Numbered from the stretch's first letter, positions 24,052 to 33,660 are shown. The stretch is DNA of 64,000 bases from Isoptericola chiayiensis (GCF_013149805.1 NZ_JABEZT010000001.1:310001-374000), one strand, 5' to 3'. Numbers and translations: made by a program. The notes: generated by a model from the letters alone, not told the origin.

Positions 24052-24687
24052 ATGGGAACAGAGCCGGCACCGGGGACACCGCAGCCGTCGCGAGACGTCG
24101 ACTCGACCCGGCTGAAGGGCCTGTCGCACCCCCTGCGCCTCACGATCCTCGACCTGCTGCACACCCACGGCGAGCTCACGGCCAGCCGGCTGGCCGAGCT
24201 GGTCGGCGAGTCCAGCGGATCGACCAGCTATCACCTGCGCCAGCTCGCCAAGCACGACTTCGTCACCGAGGTCGAGGGTCGCGGCACGGCCCGGGAGCGC
24301 TGGTGGAAGGCCACCCCCGGCGGCTACAGCATCAGGATCGACGACGAGGACGACGTCGGCACCCGCACCGCGAAGTCCCTCGTCAACGCCGAGTCCGAGC
24401 GCTCACGCCAGGCGAAGGTGTGGCGGCTGCTCGAGGAGATCGGGCGGACCGACCCCGCCGATCCGCGCACCGCCCGCTGGCGCGACGCCATCACGCTCGA
24501 CACCGCGCACCTCTGGGCGACGCCCGAGCAGATGGAGGACGTGATCGCGGCGTACCACCGGTTCGTCGAGGAGCACCTGCTGCCGCTGCGCGGACAGGAG
24601 GGCACCCCCGGAGCGGTCCCCGTCCAGATCCACTTCAACGCGTTCCCACTGGTGGACGAGCTCCCGGGCGAGCCTCCGACGGACTGA
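24052..24687 (+). CDS. ArsR-like winged-helix transcriptional regulator
   Basis: A 211-residue regulator. The wHTH lies at residues 18-85: LKGLSHPLRLTILDLLHTHG, LTASRLAELVGESSGSTSYHLRQLAKHDFV in ArsR/HTH_20 style, with no metal-binding Cys motif. The C-terminal 120 residues are acidic and helical and may bind a ligand. It probably represses its own promoter through the palindrome at 23721-23738 and could reach the divergent RND gene. Its last 18 codons overlap the 3' end of the convergent EamA gene by 53 bp. Confidence 0.88.
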   Translation: MGTEPAPGTPQPSRDVDSTRLKGLSHPLRLTILDLLHTHGELTASRLAELVGESSGSTSYHLRQLAKHDFVTEVEGRGTARERWWKATPGGYSIRIDDEDDVGTRTAKSLVNAESERSRQAKVWRLLEEIGRTDPADPRTARWRDAITLDTAHLWATPEQMEDVIAAYHRFVEEHLLPLRGQEGTPGAVPVQIHFNAFPLVDELPGEPPTD

Positions 24688-25624
24688 GGTCCCCGGCGTC
24701 GTCGCGGGCCGGGCGGGACGGGTCCCCGCCGTCGCGCGCACGCCCGTCCCGGCGCCCGGCGCGGCTGCCGAGCAGCACGCCGACCACCACCAGCACGCCG
24801 CCGGCCAGCTCCCCGGGCGTGACGGTCTCCCCCAGCACAAGCCAGGCGGCCGACATGCCGAACACGGGCACGAGCATCGAGAACGGCGCGACGACGCCGG
24901 ACGGGTGCCGGGCCATCAGCCACGTCCACAGGCTGGAGCCGACCACCGTGCCGAAGATCACCGTGTAGGCGAGACCCGCCAGGGCGGCACCGGCGCCCGG
25001 GGCCCCGAGCGTCGTCAACGAGCCCACGATTGCGTCCGGGCCCTCCACGACCAGCGAGACGGCCAGCATCGGCAACGGCGGGACCACCGTCATCCACAGC
25101 GCCAGGTGCATCGGGTTGCGCGGCTGCGCCCGGCGGTTGCACACGTTGCCGATCGCCCAGCCGAAGGCCCCCGCGAGCGTCAGCAGGAACGGCAGGACGG
25201 CGGCGTGCTCGGCGCGCTGCCAGCCCACGACGGCGAGCCCGGCCACCGCGATCAGGACGCCGAGCACCTGCCGACCGCTGACCCGCTCCCGCAGGAACGT
25301 GGCACCGAGCACCACCGTGAACGGTCCCGAGGCCTGCAGCACCAACGACGCCAGCCCTGCGGGCATCCCGGCGGCCATCCCCCAGTAGAGGAACGTGAAC
25401 TGCAGCACGCCGAAACCGAGGCCGTACCCGATCAGCCACCGCACCGGCACCTGCGGCCAGGGCACGAGCAGCACGGTCGGCACCGCCAGCACGGCGAACC
25501 GCAGCGCCACCAGGAACATCGGCGGGAAGTGCCCGAGCGAGGCGTCGATGGCCAGGAAGTTCAGGCCCCAGAGCAGGGCGACGACGACGGCGAGGAGGCG
25601 GTGGCGGATCGGCACGAGACCCAT
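24635..25624 (-). CDS. EamA/DMT-family transporter
   Basis: A 329-residue transporter with ten hydrophobic segments in two EamA repeats, beginning RHRLLAVVVALLWGLNFLAI and holding FLYWGMAAGMPAGLASLVLQ, as in RhaT/YdcZ-like metabolite exporters. The hydrophilic C-terminal tail (about 40 residues, Arg/Asp/Gly-rich) is encoded in part by DNA that also encodes the end of the ArsR-like gene on the other strand. ATG 25624 is used; a GTG two codons upstream is equally possible. It is divergent from a LysR gene 64 bp away. Confidence 0.9.
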   Translation of the reverse strand: MGLVPIRHRLLAVVVALLWGLNFLAIDASLGHFPPMFLVALRFAVLAVPTVLLVPWPQVPVRWLIGYGLGFGVLQFTFLYWGMAAGMPAGLASLVLQASGPFTVVLGATFLRERVSGRQVLGVLIAVAGLAVVGWQRAEHAAVLPFLLTLAGAFGWAIGNVCNRRAQPRNPMHLALWMTVVPPLPMLAVSLVVEGPDAIVGSLTTLGAPGAGAALAGLAYTVIFGTVVGSSLWTWLMARHPSGVVAPFSMLVPVFGMSAAWLVLGETVTPGELAGGVLVVVGVLLGSRAGRRDGRARDGGDPSRPARDDAGDLSPSEARPGARPPVGTR

Positions 25625-25688
25625 GCTCACCGCGCGTCACAGATAAGGACAAGCGAAATGTTCTGCAGTCGCCCTTTAGGCTGTCTTC

Positions 25689-26609
25689 ATGGACGCCCGT
25701 CATCTCGACCTGCTGCGCGAGCTGTCGGACCGCGGCAGCATCTCCGCCGTCGCCGCCGCGACCCACCGGACGCCGTCCGCGGTGTCGCAACAGCTCAAGA
25801 CCGCCCAGCGCGAGCTCGGCGCCGCCCTCGTGGAACCGCACGGTCGCGGGGTCCGGCTCACGGACGCCGGGCGCCTGCTCGCCGCAGGCGGCGCCGAGGT
25901 CGCCGCTGCCCTGGCCGAGGTGCAGGCACGCTGGGACGCGTTCCGCGACTCCCCCGCCGGAACCGTGTCCGTCGCCGCGCTGCCCAGCGGGGCGACGTTC
26001 CTGTTCCCCGCCCTCGAACGCGCGCTGGCCGGCTCCGGGATCGACCTGCGGCTGACCGACGCCGACCGCGCCGAGGACGCCTACGGCGCCCTGGCCGCCG
26101 ATCACGACGTCGTCGTCGGCCACAGCATGACGAGCGTGAGGCCACCGGGCACCGCGGGCCTCGTCGTCGTACCCGTGGTGGACGAGCCGATCGACGTGGC
26201 GATGGCCTCGAGCCACCCCCTCGCCTGCCAGGACACGGTCAGCGCCGAGGACGTCGCACCCCATCCCTGGATCGGCGTCCCGCCGGGATTCCCGTTCGAC
26301 ACGGTGCTGCAGAACGTCGAGCGGGCCACCGGCGCGCGGCTCGACGTCCGCCAGCGCCTGCTCGACAACCGGCTCGTGGAGGCGTGCGTCGCGTCCGGCC
26401 CGTACCTCGCGGCGCTCCCCCGGTTCACCACGCCGACGGCGGGCGGGCTGACGCTGCGCCCGCTGACCGGCGTCCCCGCCGTCCGCCACCTCACGGCGCT
26501 CGTGCGGCCGGACCGCGCCCGCCGGCTCGCCGTGCGCCGCGTGCTCGACGCCGTCGTCCGGGCGGGGGCCGACGTCGCCGCGCGCCACGGCGTCGACCGC
26601 CCGCCCTGA
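25689..26609 (+). CDS. LysR-family transcriptional regulator
   Basis: A 306-residue LysR protein with HTH at residues 1-60 (LLRELSDRGSISAVAAATHR, TPSAVSQQLKTAQRELG) and an effector domain with WIGVPPGFPFDTVLQ. It is divergent from the EamA transporter and is its likely regulator; the shared 64-bp gap is AT-richer than its surroundings (AAGGACAAGCGAAATGTTCT), as promoters here are. Ligand unknown. Confidence 0.92.
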   Translation: MDARHLDLLRELSDRGSISAVAAATHRTPSAVSQQLKTAQRELGAALVEPHGRGVRLTDAGRLLAAGGAEVAAALAEVQARWDAFRDSPAGTVSVAALPSGATFLFPALERALAGSGIDLRLTDADRAEDAYGALAADHDVVVGHSMTSVRPPGTAGLVVVPVVDEPIDVAMASSHPLACQDTVSAEDVAPHPWIGVPPGFPFDTVLQNVERATGARLDVRQRLLDNRLVEACVASGPYLAALPRFTTPTAGGLTLRPLTGVPAVRHLTALVRPDRARRLAVRRVLDAVVRAGADVAARHGVDRPP

Positions 26610-26729
26610 TGGCGTCGGGTCACTGTTGCTTCGGGCATCGCCGCTCGGGGGGGCTTCTCGTGCGAGTGCGCGCGGGCGCTACTAGACGTGGAGGAGCGGG
26701 GGGTCGGCACACCGGGCAGGAGGACGACC

Positions 26730-27113
26730 ATGACCATCGACCTCGCGGCCCTCGCCACGTTCCTGCACGAGCGGCTGGACGAGGACGCGGGCACCGCTCA
26801 GGACGCCAACGCGACCCGATGGTCGCCGGCCGGGACGGAGGTGGACTTCGAGATCTGGTCGGACCGGCTGCGCGACGGCGTCACGCTGTCCCGGCTCAAG
26901 GCGTTGAACCGGGCGAACGTCTGGCACATCGTCAACTGGGCCCCACCCCGGGTCCTGGCCGAGGTCGAGTCGAAGCGCCGCATCATCCGGCTCTGCCTCG
27001 ACGAATGGGTGGTTCCCACGGACCTCGGCCTCCGGTCCCGACGTGACCACGTGCTCCGCCTGCCCTACGCCAGACACCCGCAGTACCGCACCGAGTGGCG
27101 GCCGACAGCCTGA
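26730..27113 (+). CDS. DUF6221 family protein
   Basis: A 127-residue soluble protein matching the actinobacterial DUF6221 pattern: an N-terminal ALATFLHERLDED, a central HIVNWAPPRVLAEVESKRRI (relatives have H-I-A-x-x-D-P-A-R-V-L), and a C-terminal LPYARHPQYRTEW. Function is not known; such genes often sit in accessory regions. ATG 26730 has AGGAGG about 7 bp upstream; an in-frame extension back to 26688 is less likely. It converges on the tRNA gene, 6 bp away. Confidence 0.8.
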   Translation: MTIDLAALATFLHERLDEDAGTAQDANATRWSPAGTEVDFEIWSDRLRDGVTLSRLKALNRANVWHIVNWAPPRVLAEVESKRRIIRLCLDEWVVPTDLGLRSRRDHVLRLPYARHPQYRTEWRPTA

Positions 27114-27119
27114 GGACGG

Positions 27120-27193
27120 TGCCCCCGCCCGGGTTCGAACCGGGACTGGACCGGGTTTAAGCCGGCTGCCTCTGCCAGTTGGGCTACGGGGGC
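27120..27193 (-). tRNA. tRNA with anticodon UAA (Leu) but a short, class I variable loop
   Basis: A full cloverleaf can be drawn on the minus strand: 7-bp acceptor GCCCCCG/CGGGGGC, a Leu-like D arm (AACTGGCAGAGGC), anticodon arm GCCGG-CTTAAAC-CCGGT with anticodon TAA, a 5-base variable loop CCAGT, and T arm CCCGG-TTCGAAC-CCGGG. The discriminator is A and CCA is not encoded (CCG follows). Bacterial tRNA-Leu normally has a long variable arm, so this 74-nt form is unusual. Leucine identity is by anticodon only. Confidence 0.85.
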
Positions 27194-27308
27194 CGGGACG
27201 CGCACGGGCGGCCCCGCGTCGACACGTCCGGTCACGCCCGGCACCTCACGGTACCGAGCGCGACGCGAGCTGCCGAGCGGAACCGCCCGAACGCCGTCGT
27301 GCGGCGCG

Positions 27309-28778
27309 TCAGCCCTTCTCGGCCTTGGCCGCCGAGGACTCGGCTTTCTGCTCCACCTTGGCGTCGCCGGACGGCTTCGGCGGCACCGACGCCTTGCGGA
27401 ACTCGTCGCGCGGGTCGTGCAACGAACCCAGCGAGACGATCTCGCGGCCCATGAGGAACTGACCGATCCAGCCGATGAGGATGCGCAGCTTGCGGTTGCC
27501 GGTCGGCATCGCCATCACGTGGTAGCTGCGGTGCGCCATCCAGGCGAGCGGACCCTTGAGCTTGAGGAAGCCGAACAGCTCGGCCACGCCCTTGTACAGG
27601 CCGAGGGAGGCCACCACGCCGACGCTCTTGTGCTTGTACTCGACCAGCGGGTCGCCCTTCAGCGTCGCGATGATGTTGTCGGCGAGCCGGGTCGCCTCGC
27701 GGATCGCGTGCTGGGCGTTCGGGGGGCAGAACGAGCCCGGGTTGATCAGGTCCGGGACGGCGGCGCAGTCGCCGGCGGCCCAGGCGTCCTGCACGACCTC
27801 ACCCTCGGTGCCGTCGTCGTTGGTGACCGCGACCTGCAGCGTCGGCAGCACCGTCACGCGGCCCATCCGGTCGCTGGGCAGGTCGGAGGCCTCCTTGATG
27901 ACCGGGTTCGCCTTGACGCCCGCGGTCCACACGATCGTCTCGGTGTCGAACTCGACGCCCGTGGAGGTCACGACGTGCCCGTCCTCGCAGGACGACAGGA
28001 AGGTGTTGAGGTGGAACTCGATGCCGCGCTTCTTCATCTCCTCCAGCGCCCACTCACCCATGGGCTCGGAGACCTCGGGCAGGATACGGCCCGCGCCCTC
28101 GATCATGACGAAGCGGAGATCCGACTCCTCGATCGTCGGGTAGTTGCGCGTCGCGTAGCGCGCCATGTCCTCGATCTCGGCCAGCGCCTCGATCCCGGCG
28201 AAACCGCCGCCGACGAACGTAAAGGTCAGCATCTGCTTGCGCAGGTCCGCGTCCCAGGTGGACGAGGCGACGTCCATCCGGTTGAGCACGTGGTTGCGGA
28301 CCGCGATCGCTTCCTCGACGTTCTTGAACCCGATGCCGTGCTCGGCGAGCCCGGGGATCGGCAGCGTGCGGGAGACCGAGCCGAGACCGACGACGACGTG
28401 GTCGTAGGAGACCTCGTAGTCCAGGCCCTCCTCCGGCGAGATCGTGATCTTCTTGTCGCCGTGGGCGATCTTCGTGACCTTGCCCTGCAGCACGTCGATG
28501 CCCTTGAGCGCGATCCGGTGCGGGGCGACGACGTCGCGGGCGTCGATCGAGCCCGCGCCGGCCTCCGGCAGGAACGGCGCGTACGTCATGTACGGGCGCG
28601 GGTCGACGACCACGATGGCCGCCTCACGCTTGCCGAGCTTCTTGCGGAGCCGGCGCGCCACGTACAGGCCGACGGATCCACCGCCGAGCACGACGATCCG
28701 CGGCACCTTCCGCGGGCGCGGGGCGGGCGCTGACGCGTCCTGGGCAGGGGTGTCCGTCGTCAGAACGTTCTGAGGCAT
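27309..28778 (-). CDS. ndh: Type II NADH:quinone oxidoreductase-like flavoprotein (NDH-2)
   Basis: A 489-residue FAD/NAD(P) oxidoreductase. The FAD site IVVLGGGSVGLYVARRL starts near residue 28, the NAD(P) site FTFVGGGFAGIEALAEIEDM lies near 195, and AWAAGDCAAVPDL near 345 binds FAD. The C-terminal LKLKGPLAWMAHRSYHVMAM and GRE region are typical of actinobacterial NDH-2, which passes electrons from NADH to menaquinone at the membrane without pumping. A disordered tail rich in Lys, Glu and Ala follows. It starts at ATG 28778, 110 bp after ppx on the same strand, and the tRNA gene lies downstream. Confidence 0.92.
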   Translation of the reverse strand: MPQNVLTTDTPAQDASAPAPRPRKVPRIVVLGGGSVGLYVARRLRKKLGKREAAIVVVDPRPYMTYAPFLPEAGAGSIDARDVVAPHRIALKGIDVLQGKVTKIAHGDKKITISPEEGLDYEVSYDHVVVGLGSVSRTLPIPGLAEHGIGFKNVEEAIAVRNHVLNRMDVASSTWDADLRKQMLTFTFVGGGFAGIEALAEIEDMARYATRNYPTIEESDLRFVMIEGAGRILPEVSEPMGEWALEEMKKRGIEFHLNTFLSSCEDGHVVTSTGVEFDTETIVWTAGVKANPVIKEASDLPSDRMGRVTVLPTLQVAVTNDDGTEGEVVQDAWAAGDCAAVPDLINPGSFCPPNAQHAIREATRLADNIIATLKGDPLVEYKHKSVGVVASLGLYKGVAELFGFLKLKGPLAWMAHRSYHVMAMPTGNRKLRILIGWIGQFLMGREIVSLGSLHDPRDEFRKASVPPKPSGDAKVEQKAESSAAKAEKG

Positions 28779-28850
28779 GGCGACCAGTCTACGACCGCCC
28801 GCGGATTGCTCGCGCGTGCGGGCGATCACAGTCGGGTCTCGTCGCCGACA

Positions 28851-28875
28851 GTGCCGGGCGCCGCACCGCCGGCAC
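28851..28875 (-). terminator. Hairpin after ppx
   Basis: GTGCCGG (28851-28857) pairs with CCGGCAC (28869-28875) with an 11-base loop, 14 bp beyond the ppx stop codon. A modest terminator between ppx and ndh. Confidence 0.4.
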
Positions 28876-28888
28876 CGCTGCGGGCGGC

Positions 28889-29839
28889 TCAGGCCAGCGA
28901 GAGCGCGATCCCGTCGAGGATGTCGCTCTCGCTGGTCACGACCTGCGTGAGCTCGCCGCCCGACGCCGCCACGTCGTCGCGCACCCGTGCCACGACCTGC
29001 GCCCAGACCAGCGCGCCCGCGCCGATGACGTCGGCGCGCCCCGGGTGCATGAACCCGAGGTCGAGCCGCTGCTCGCGCGTGCGGCCGAGCAGGTCCTCGC
29101 ACGCCGCCAGCACCTGCGGCACACCGAGCACCGTGCCGTTGATCTCCTCGCGGCGGTAGGCGTCCAGGCCGAGCGCGTGCGCGGTCACCGACGTCACCGA
29201 GCCCGCCAGCCCCACCAACGTCGACGTGCGGCCCAGCGGGACGACGGCGGAGGCCGCGTCGAGCGCGGCGTCGACGTCCGCGCGGGCCCGGTCGACCTCG
29301 GTGGCCGTCGGCGGGTCGGAGTGCAGGTGGCGTTCGGTGAGCCGCACGGAACCGACGTCCATCGAGACCGCGGCGTCCGGCGCCGTCGTCCCGTGCACCA
29401 GCTCGGTCGACCCGCCCCCGAGGTCCACCACGAGGTACGGGCCGGGATGGGACGCCGCCTCCCCGCTGATCGCCCCGCGGAACGACAGCGCGGCCTCCTC
29501 GTCGCCCGTGATGACCTCCGGGACCACGCCCAGCGTCGCGCGGACGCCCTCGGCGAAGACGTCCCGGTTGCGCGCGTCGCGGGTGGCCGACGTCGCCACG
29601 AACCGGGTGCGCGTCGCCCCCAGCTCGGCGGCGATCTTCGCGTACTCCCCCGAGGCCGTCAGGGTGCGCGCGAGGGCCTCCGGCGCGAGCTCTCCGGTGC
29701 GGTCGACGCCCTGGCCGAGCCGCACGATCTGCATGCGCCGGTCCAGCTCGGTGAGGGTGCCATCGGGCGCGACGTCCGCCACGAGGAGCCGGATGGAGTT
29801 CGTGCCGCAGTCCACGGCGGCTACACGGGTGCTGCTCAT
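28889..29839 (-). CDS. ppx: Ppx/GppA family exopolyphosphatase
   Basis: A 316-residue short-form Ppx/GppA phosphatase of the actinobacterial type, hydrolysing polyphosphate or pppGpp. The sugar-kinase/HSP70 fold motifs are seen: AAVDCGTNSIRLLV (phosphate 1) near the N-terminus, SATRDARNRDVF, then VVDLGGGSTELV (phosphate 2), and a later VGLAGSVTS. It lacks the C-terminal HD domain of long forms. ATG 29839 follows GAGAGGG; a GTG directly before it is an alternative. It closes the eno-ftsB-DUF501-ppx gene string. Confidence 0.92.
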   Translation of the reverse strand: MSSTRVAAVDCGTNSIRLLVADVAPDGTLTELDRRMQIVRLGQGVDRTGELAPEALARTLTASGEYAKIAAELGATRTRFVATSATRDARNRDVFAEGVRATLGVVPEVITGDEEAALSFRGAISGEAASHPGPYLVVDLGGGSTELVHGTTAPDAAVSMDVGSVRLTERHLHSDPPTATEVDRARADVDAALDAASAVVPLGRTSTLVGLAGSVTSVTAHALGLDAYRREEINGTVLGVPQVLAACEDLLGRTREQRLDLGFMHPGRADVIGAGALVWAQVVARVRDDVAASGGELTQVVTSESDILDGIALSLA

Positions 29840-29888
29840 CACCGGGTCACCCTCTCACCCCGTGCCGGAACGCGCGCGGCTGCCGGCG

Positions 29889-30401
29889 TCAGCACGAGCA
29901 CCGGTCGGGACGCCACTGGTCGCGGACCCGGTCCAGCGCCTCGTCGCCCAGCGGGTTGACCCCCGGGCCGGCCGCCAGGCTGTGGGCGAGCAGGACGTGC
30001 AGGCACTTCACGCGGGTCGGCATCCCGCCGGCCGAGATCCCCTCGATCTCCTCGACGTGCCCCAGCTCGGCGCGCCGGGCGAGGTAGTGCTCGTGGGCCC
30101 CGCGGTAGGCCGCGGCCAGCTCCTCGTCCTGGGCGAGCCGCTCGGTCATCTCCTTCATCACGCCCTCCGCCTCCAGGCGCGACGCCGCCGCCACCGCACC
30201 CGGGTGGGTCAGGTAGTAGGTGGTCGGGAAGGGGGTGCCGTCCGGCAGCCGCGGGGCGGTGCGGGCCACCAGCGGCCGTCCACACACGCAACGTGCGGCG
30301 ATGCCCACCACCCCGCGGGGTGCGCGGCCGAGCTGCTCGGCCATCACCTCGAGGTCGCGGTCGGTCGCCGTGGTCGGGTCGTCAGGGGTCGCGGTTGCCA
30401 C
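29889..30401 (-). CDS. DUF501 domain-containing protein
   Basis: A 170-residue DUF501 protein. The conserved core includes GRAPRGVVGIAARCVCGRP, PTTYYLTHP, and the late GGMPTRVKCLHVLLAHSLAAG, with Cys/His residues that could bind metal; the protein ends Cys-Ser-Cys. Function is unknown. It almost always lies between ftsB/divIC and ppx in actinobacteria, as here. The GTG at 30401 starts 4 bp after the ftsB stop and is preceded by GGGGGAG, so the two are translated together. Confidence 0.9.
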   Translation of the reverse strand: MATATPDDPTTATDRDLEVMAEQLGRAPRGVVGIAARCVCGRPLVARTAPRLPDGTPFPTTYYLTHPGAVAAASRLEAEGVMKEMTERLAQDEELAAAYRGAHEHYLARRAELGHVEEIEGISAGGMPTRVKCLHVLLAHSLAAGPGVNPLGDEALDRVRDQWRPDRCSC

Positions 30402-30405
30402 GCGG

Positions 30406-31083
30406 CTATTCTCCCCCGTCCTCGCCCTCGTCCGCGGCGCCGTCGACGTCGGACGCGTCACGGTCCGGCTCCCCCACGGCGTCCGCGCCGACCTCGTCGG
30501 TCACCTGCACCGACTCCCACATCCCCTGGTACCAGGGGACCGCCGGGGTGCCCGTGGCCACCGGCTGCGGGGCGTCGTCCGTCGCGGTGGTGCCGCCGTC
30601 GGACACCGCGTCGCCGTCCACCACCCGCCACGCCGTGTCCCCCGGCAGCACGTAGTTGAGCCGGCTGCGGGCCTGCTGGACGACGTAGGTGCGGTCGTCC
30701 CAGCGCGCCAGCTCGTCCTCCAGCTCGGACAGCTCCGCACGGTGGGCGCTCAGCTCGGCCTCGAGCCGGTCGATCTCCGCCTGCTGCTGGACGGCGCCGC
30801 GCACGGTGGGCAGCAGCAGCACGAACGACAGCATGAGCACCACGCCGAGGACGAGGAGCCGGACGGTCAGGACCTCCGGCAGCACCAGTCCCAGGCGGCT
30901 GCGCCGGCGCTCGTCGCGGGCCGGGCCCGAGGGGCGGCGGGGCGGCTTCGTCGCGTTCGAGGCGGTGCGGGTCGCCCCCGTGCTCCGGGAGCGTGCGGTG
31001 GTCCGGGCCCCGGAGCGCGCGGTCGAGCGGGCGCCCGGCCGGGAGGCGGGGCGGCGCGGTGCGGACGGTCGACGGGAGGCCAC
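30406..31083 (-). CDS. ftsB: FtsB/DivIC-type septum formation initiator
   Basis: A 225-residue bitopic membrane protein: a basic, Arg/Ser/Pro-rich cytoplasmic N-terminus of about 70 residues, one membrane span (LLVLGVVLMLSFVLLLPTV), a coiled coil (QQQAEIDRLEAELSAHRAEL), then the family's WDDRTYVVQQARSRLNYVLPG and a long acidic tail. It should join FtsQ and FtsL at the division site. The gene is downstream of eno on the same strand, but repeat array B and a 25-bp hairpin separate the two, so a promoter of its own is likely. GTG start at 31083. Confidence 0.92.
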   Translation of the reverse strand: MASRRPSAPRRPASRPGARSTARSGARTTARSRSTGATRTASNATKPPRRPSGPARDERRRSRLGLVLPEVLTVRLLVLGVVLMLSFVLLLPTVRGAVQQQAEIDRLEAELSAHRAELSELEDELARWDDRTYVVQQARSRLNYVLPGDTAWRVVDGDAVSDGGTTATDDAPQPVATGTPAVPWYQGMWESVQVTDEVGADAVGEPDRDASDVDGAADEGEDGGE

Positions 31084-31214
31084 GGGCCGATCGTCCCAAA
31101 CCGGGCGCCGAGGCCGGTGGATGCTGGTCGGCGCGCCCGCCCTCCCGCGAGGTAGGCGATCCTCTCGCGAGGTAGGCGACCTTGCGGTGAGGTAGGCAGC
31201 ACGCCGCCGGCTCG

Positions 31215-31244
31215 GGCGGTACGGCGCACGGCGGTACGGCGCAC
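31215..31244. repeat. 15-bp tandem duplication inside array B
   Basis: GGCGGTACGGCGCAC occurs twice head to tail (31215-31229, 31230-31244). Its GGTACG element is also part of the neighbouring hairpin stem. Confidence 0.8.
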
Positions 31245-31262
31245 GGCAGGGCTGCGGCCGCT

Positions 31263-31324
31263 CCGCGGTACGACGACGGCCGGTGACCTCCGCACGGAAG
31301 TCACCGGCCGTCGTCGTACCGCGG
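31263..31324 (-). terminator. 25-bp-stem hairpin, probable eno terminator
   Basis: 31263-31287 pairs perfectly with 31300-31324 over 25 bp, with a 12-base loop that can itself form TCC/GGA pairs. It lies about 120 bp after the eno stop and is nested between the opposed blocks of array B. The stem contains GACGACGGCCGG, as at 19124. Confidence 0.8.
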
Positions 31325-31442
31325 GCGAACTCGCCTACCTCACCGCAAGGTCGCCTACCTCAGCAGGTCCGGGCCTACCTCGCGGAGAGGTTGCCTACCT
31401 CGCGAGAAGATCGCCTATCTCGCGGGACGGGCGACGCGAGGG

Positions 31443-32870
<1,428 letters not shown>

Positions 32871-32912
32871 TCACCACCGTCCCGGCCGCGGGCCCCGCAC
32901 TATCGTGAAGAC

Positions 32913-33593
32913 GTGGACGGCTTCTGGGACTTCCTCGGCTCGTACTGGTGGCTCGTCTTCCCGCTCAGCGGCGTCGTGGGCGCGTGGGCCAGCGGGTTGC
33001 GGGCGTGGGACGAGCGGCGCCGCCGCGACAAGATCGAGATGTACCGGATCAAGCACGGCGGCCAGGTGGCGGCGGCGGAGTCCGCGGAGTCGATGCAGCG
33101 CGAGATCGACCGGGCGCTGGCCGTGCACGACGAGACCGAGCACCGCTGGCTCGACTACGAGCTCGACGCCGTCAAGGTGCTCGACTACCCCCTCATGACG
33201 GACATGCGGGAACCGGTCACCGTCGACTTCCACCGGGCCCGGCGGGCGGCCGAGGAGCTGCGCCCCGAGGACCCCGCCGAGCTGCGCGACCGGCACCTGC
33301 TGGACCGCTACCGCACCGCCGTCCTGGAGTATCAGCTCACGTTCGACGTCGCCGAGCGCGAGGCGAAGCGCCGTCAGGCCTCGGACTTCACCGCCGAGGA
33401 GCGGCGCGCCCTGGACCGGGCGAAGAAGCTGCTGGCCCTGGCCGACGACCCGGGCGCCAGCCACGCCGAACGGCAGTCCGCCTATCGCCGGGCCACGAAG
33501 GAGCTCGAGGGAATCCTCGTGCTGCCGGACCCGGCGACCGAGGCGATCGAGCGTCGGATCGCCGGCGAGCTGGGCACCCGCTCACCGGAGTAG
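32913..33593 (+). CDS. Membrane-anchored protein with charged helical domain, unknown function
   Basis: A 226-residue protein. One hydrophobic N-terminal segment (SYWWLVFPLSGVVGAW) is followed at once by a strongly charged, helical cytoplasmic region (DERRRRDKIEMYRIKHGG...), so it is probably a signal-anchored protein with most of its mass in the cytoplasm. I recognise no catalytic motif. The GTG at 32913 lies 9 bp after TATCGT (32900-32905), which looks like a -10 for a leaderless transcript. It is divergent from eno. Similar small 'hypothetical membrane' genes are common beside eno in Micrococcales, but this is a weak memory. Confidence 0.7.
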   Translation: MDGFWDFLGSYWWLVFPLSGVVGAWASGLRAWDERRRRDKIEMYRIKHGGQVAAAESAESMQREIDRALAVHDETEHRWLDYELDAVKVLDYPLMTDMREPVTVDFHRARRAAEELRPEDPAELRDRHLLDRYRTAVLEYQLTFDVAEREAKRRQASDFTAEERRALDRAKKLLALADDPGASHAERQSAYRRATKELEGILVLPDPATEAIERRIAGELGTRSPE

Positions 33594-33660
33594 GACGGCC
33601 ACGCCACCCGTCCGTCGTCGTCCAGCACGCTCCCAGCCGACTCCCTGAACTGGCCCTTCA

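Larger units (their letters stand above)
31149..31421. repeat. 20-bp-period GAGGTAGG inverted array, locus B
   Basis: Plus-strand cores start at 31149, 31169 and 31189; minus-strand cores (CCTACCTC) at 31334, 31354, 31374, 31394 and 31414. Spacing is exactly 20 bp throughout. Consensus unit: GAGGTAGGCRAYCTTCYCGC. Positions 31169-31197 and 31333-31361 are a perfect 29-bp inverted repeat, so two units are identical on both sides. Between the two blocks lie a 15-bp tandem duplication and a 25-bp-stem hairpin. The whole fills most of the 359-bp gap between eno and ftsB, otherwise without genes. Confidence 0.9.

Noticed and set aside
30406-31324. Transcription of ftsB from the eno promoter without interruption
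   Set aside because: The 25-bp hairpin and array between the two genes make simple read-through unlikely, although the gene order is a conserved one.
31149-31421. CRISPR array
   Set aside because: The period is regular, but the conserved part is only 8 bp and the step 20 bp, units are inverted in two blocks, and no cas genes are present.
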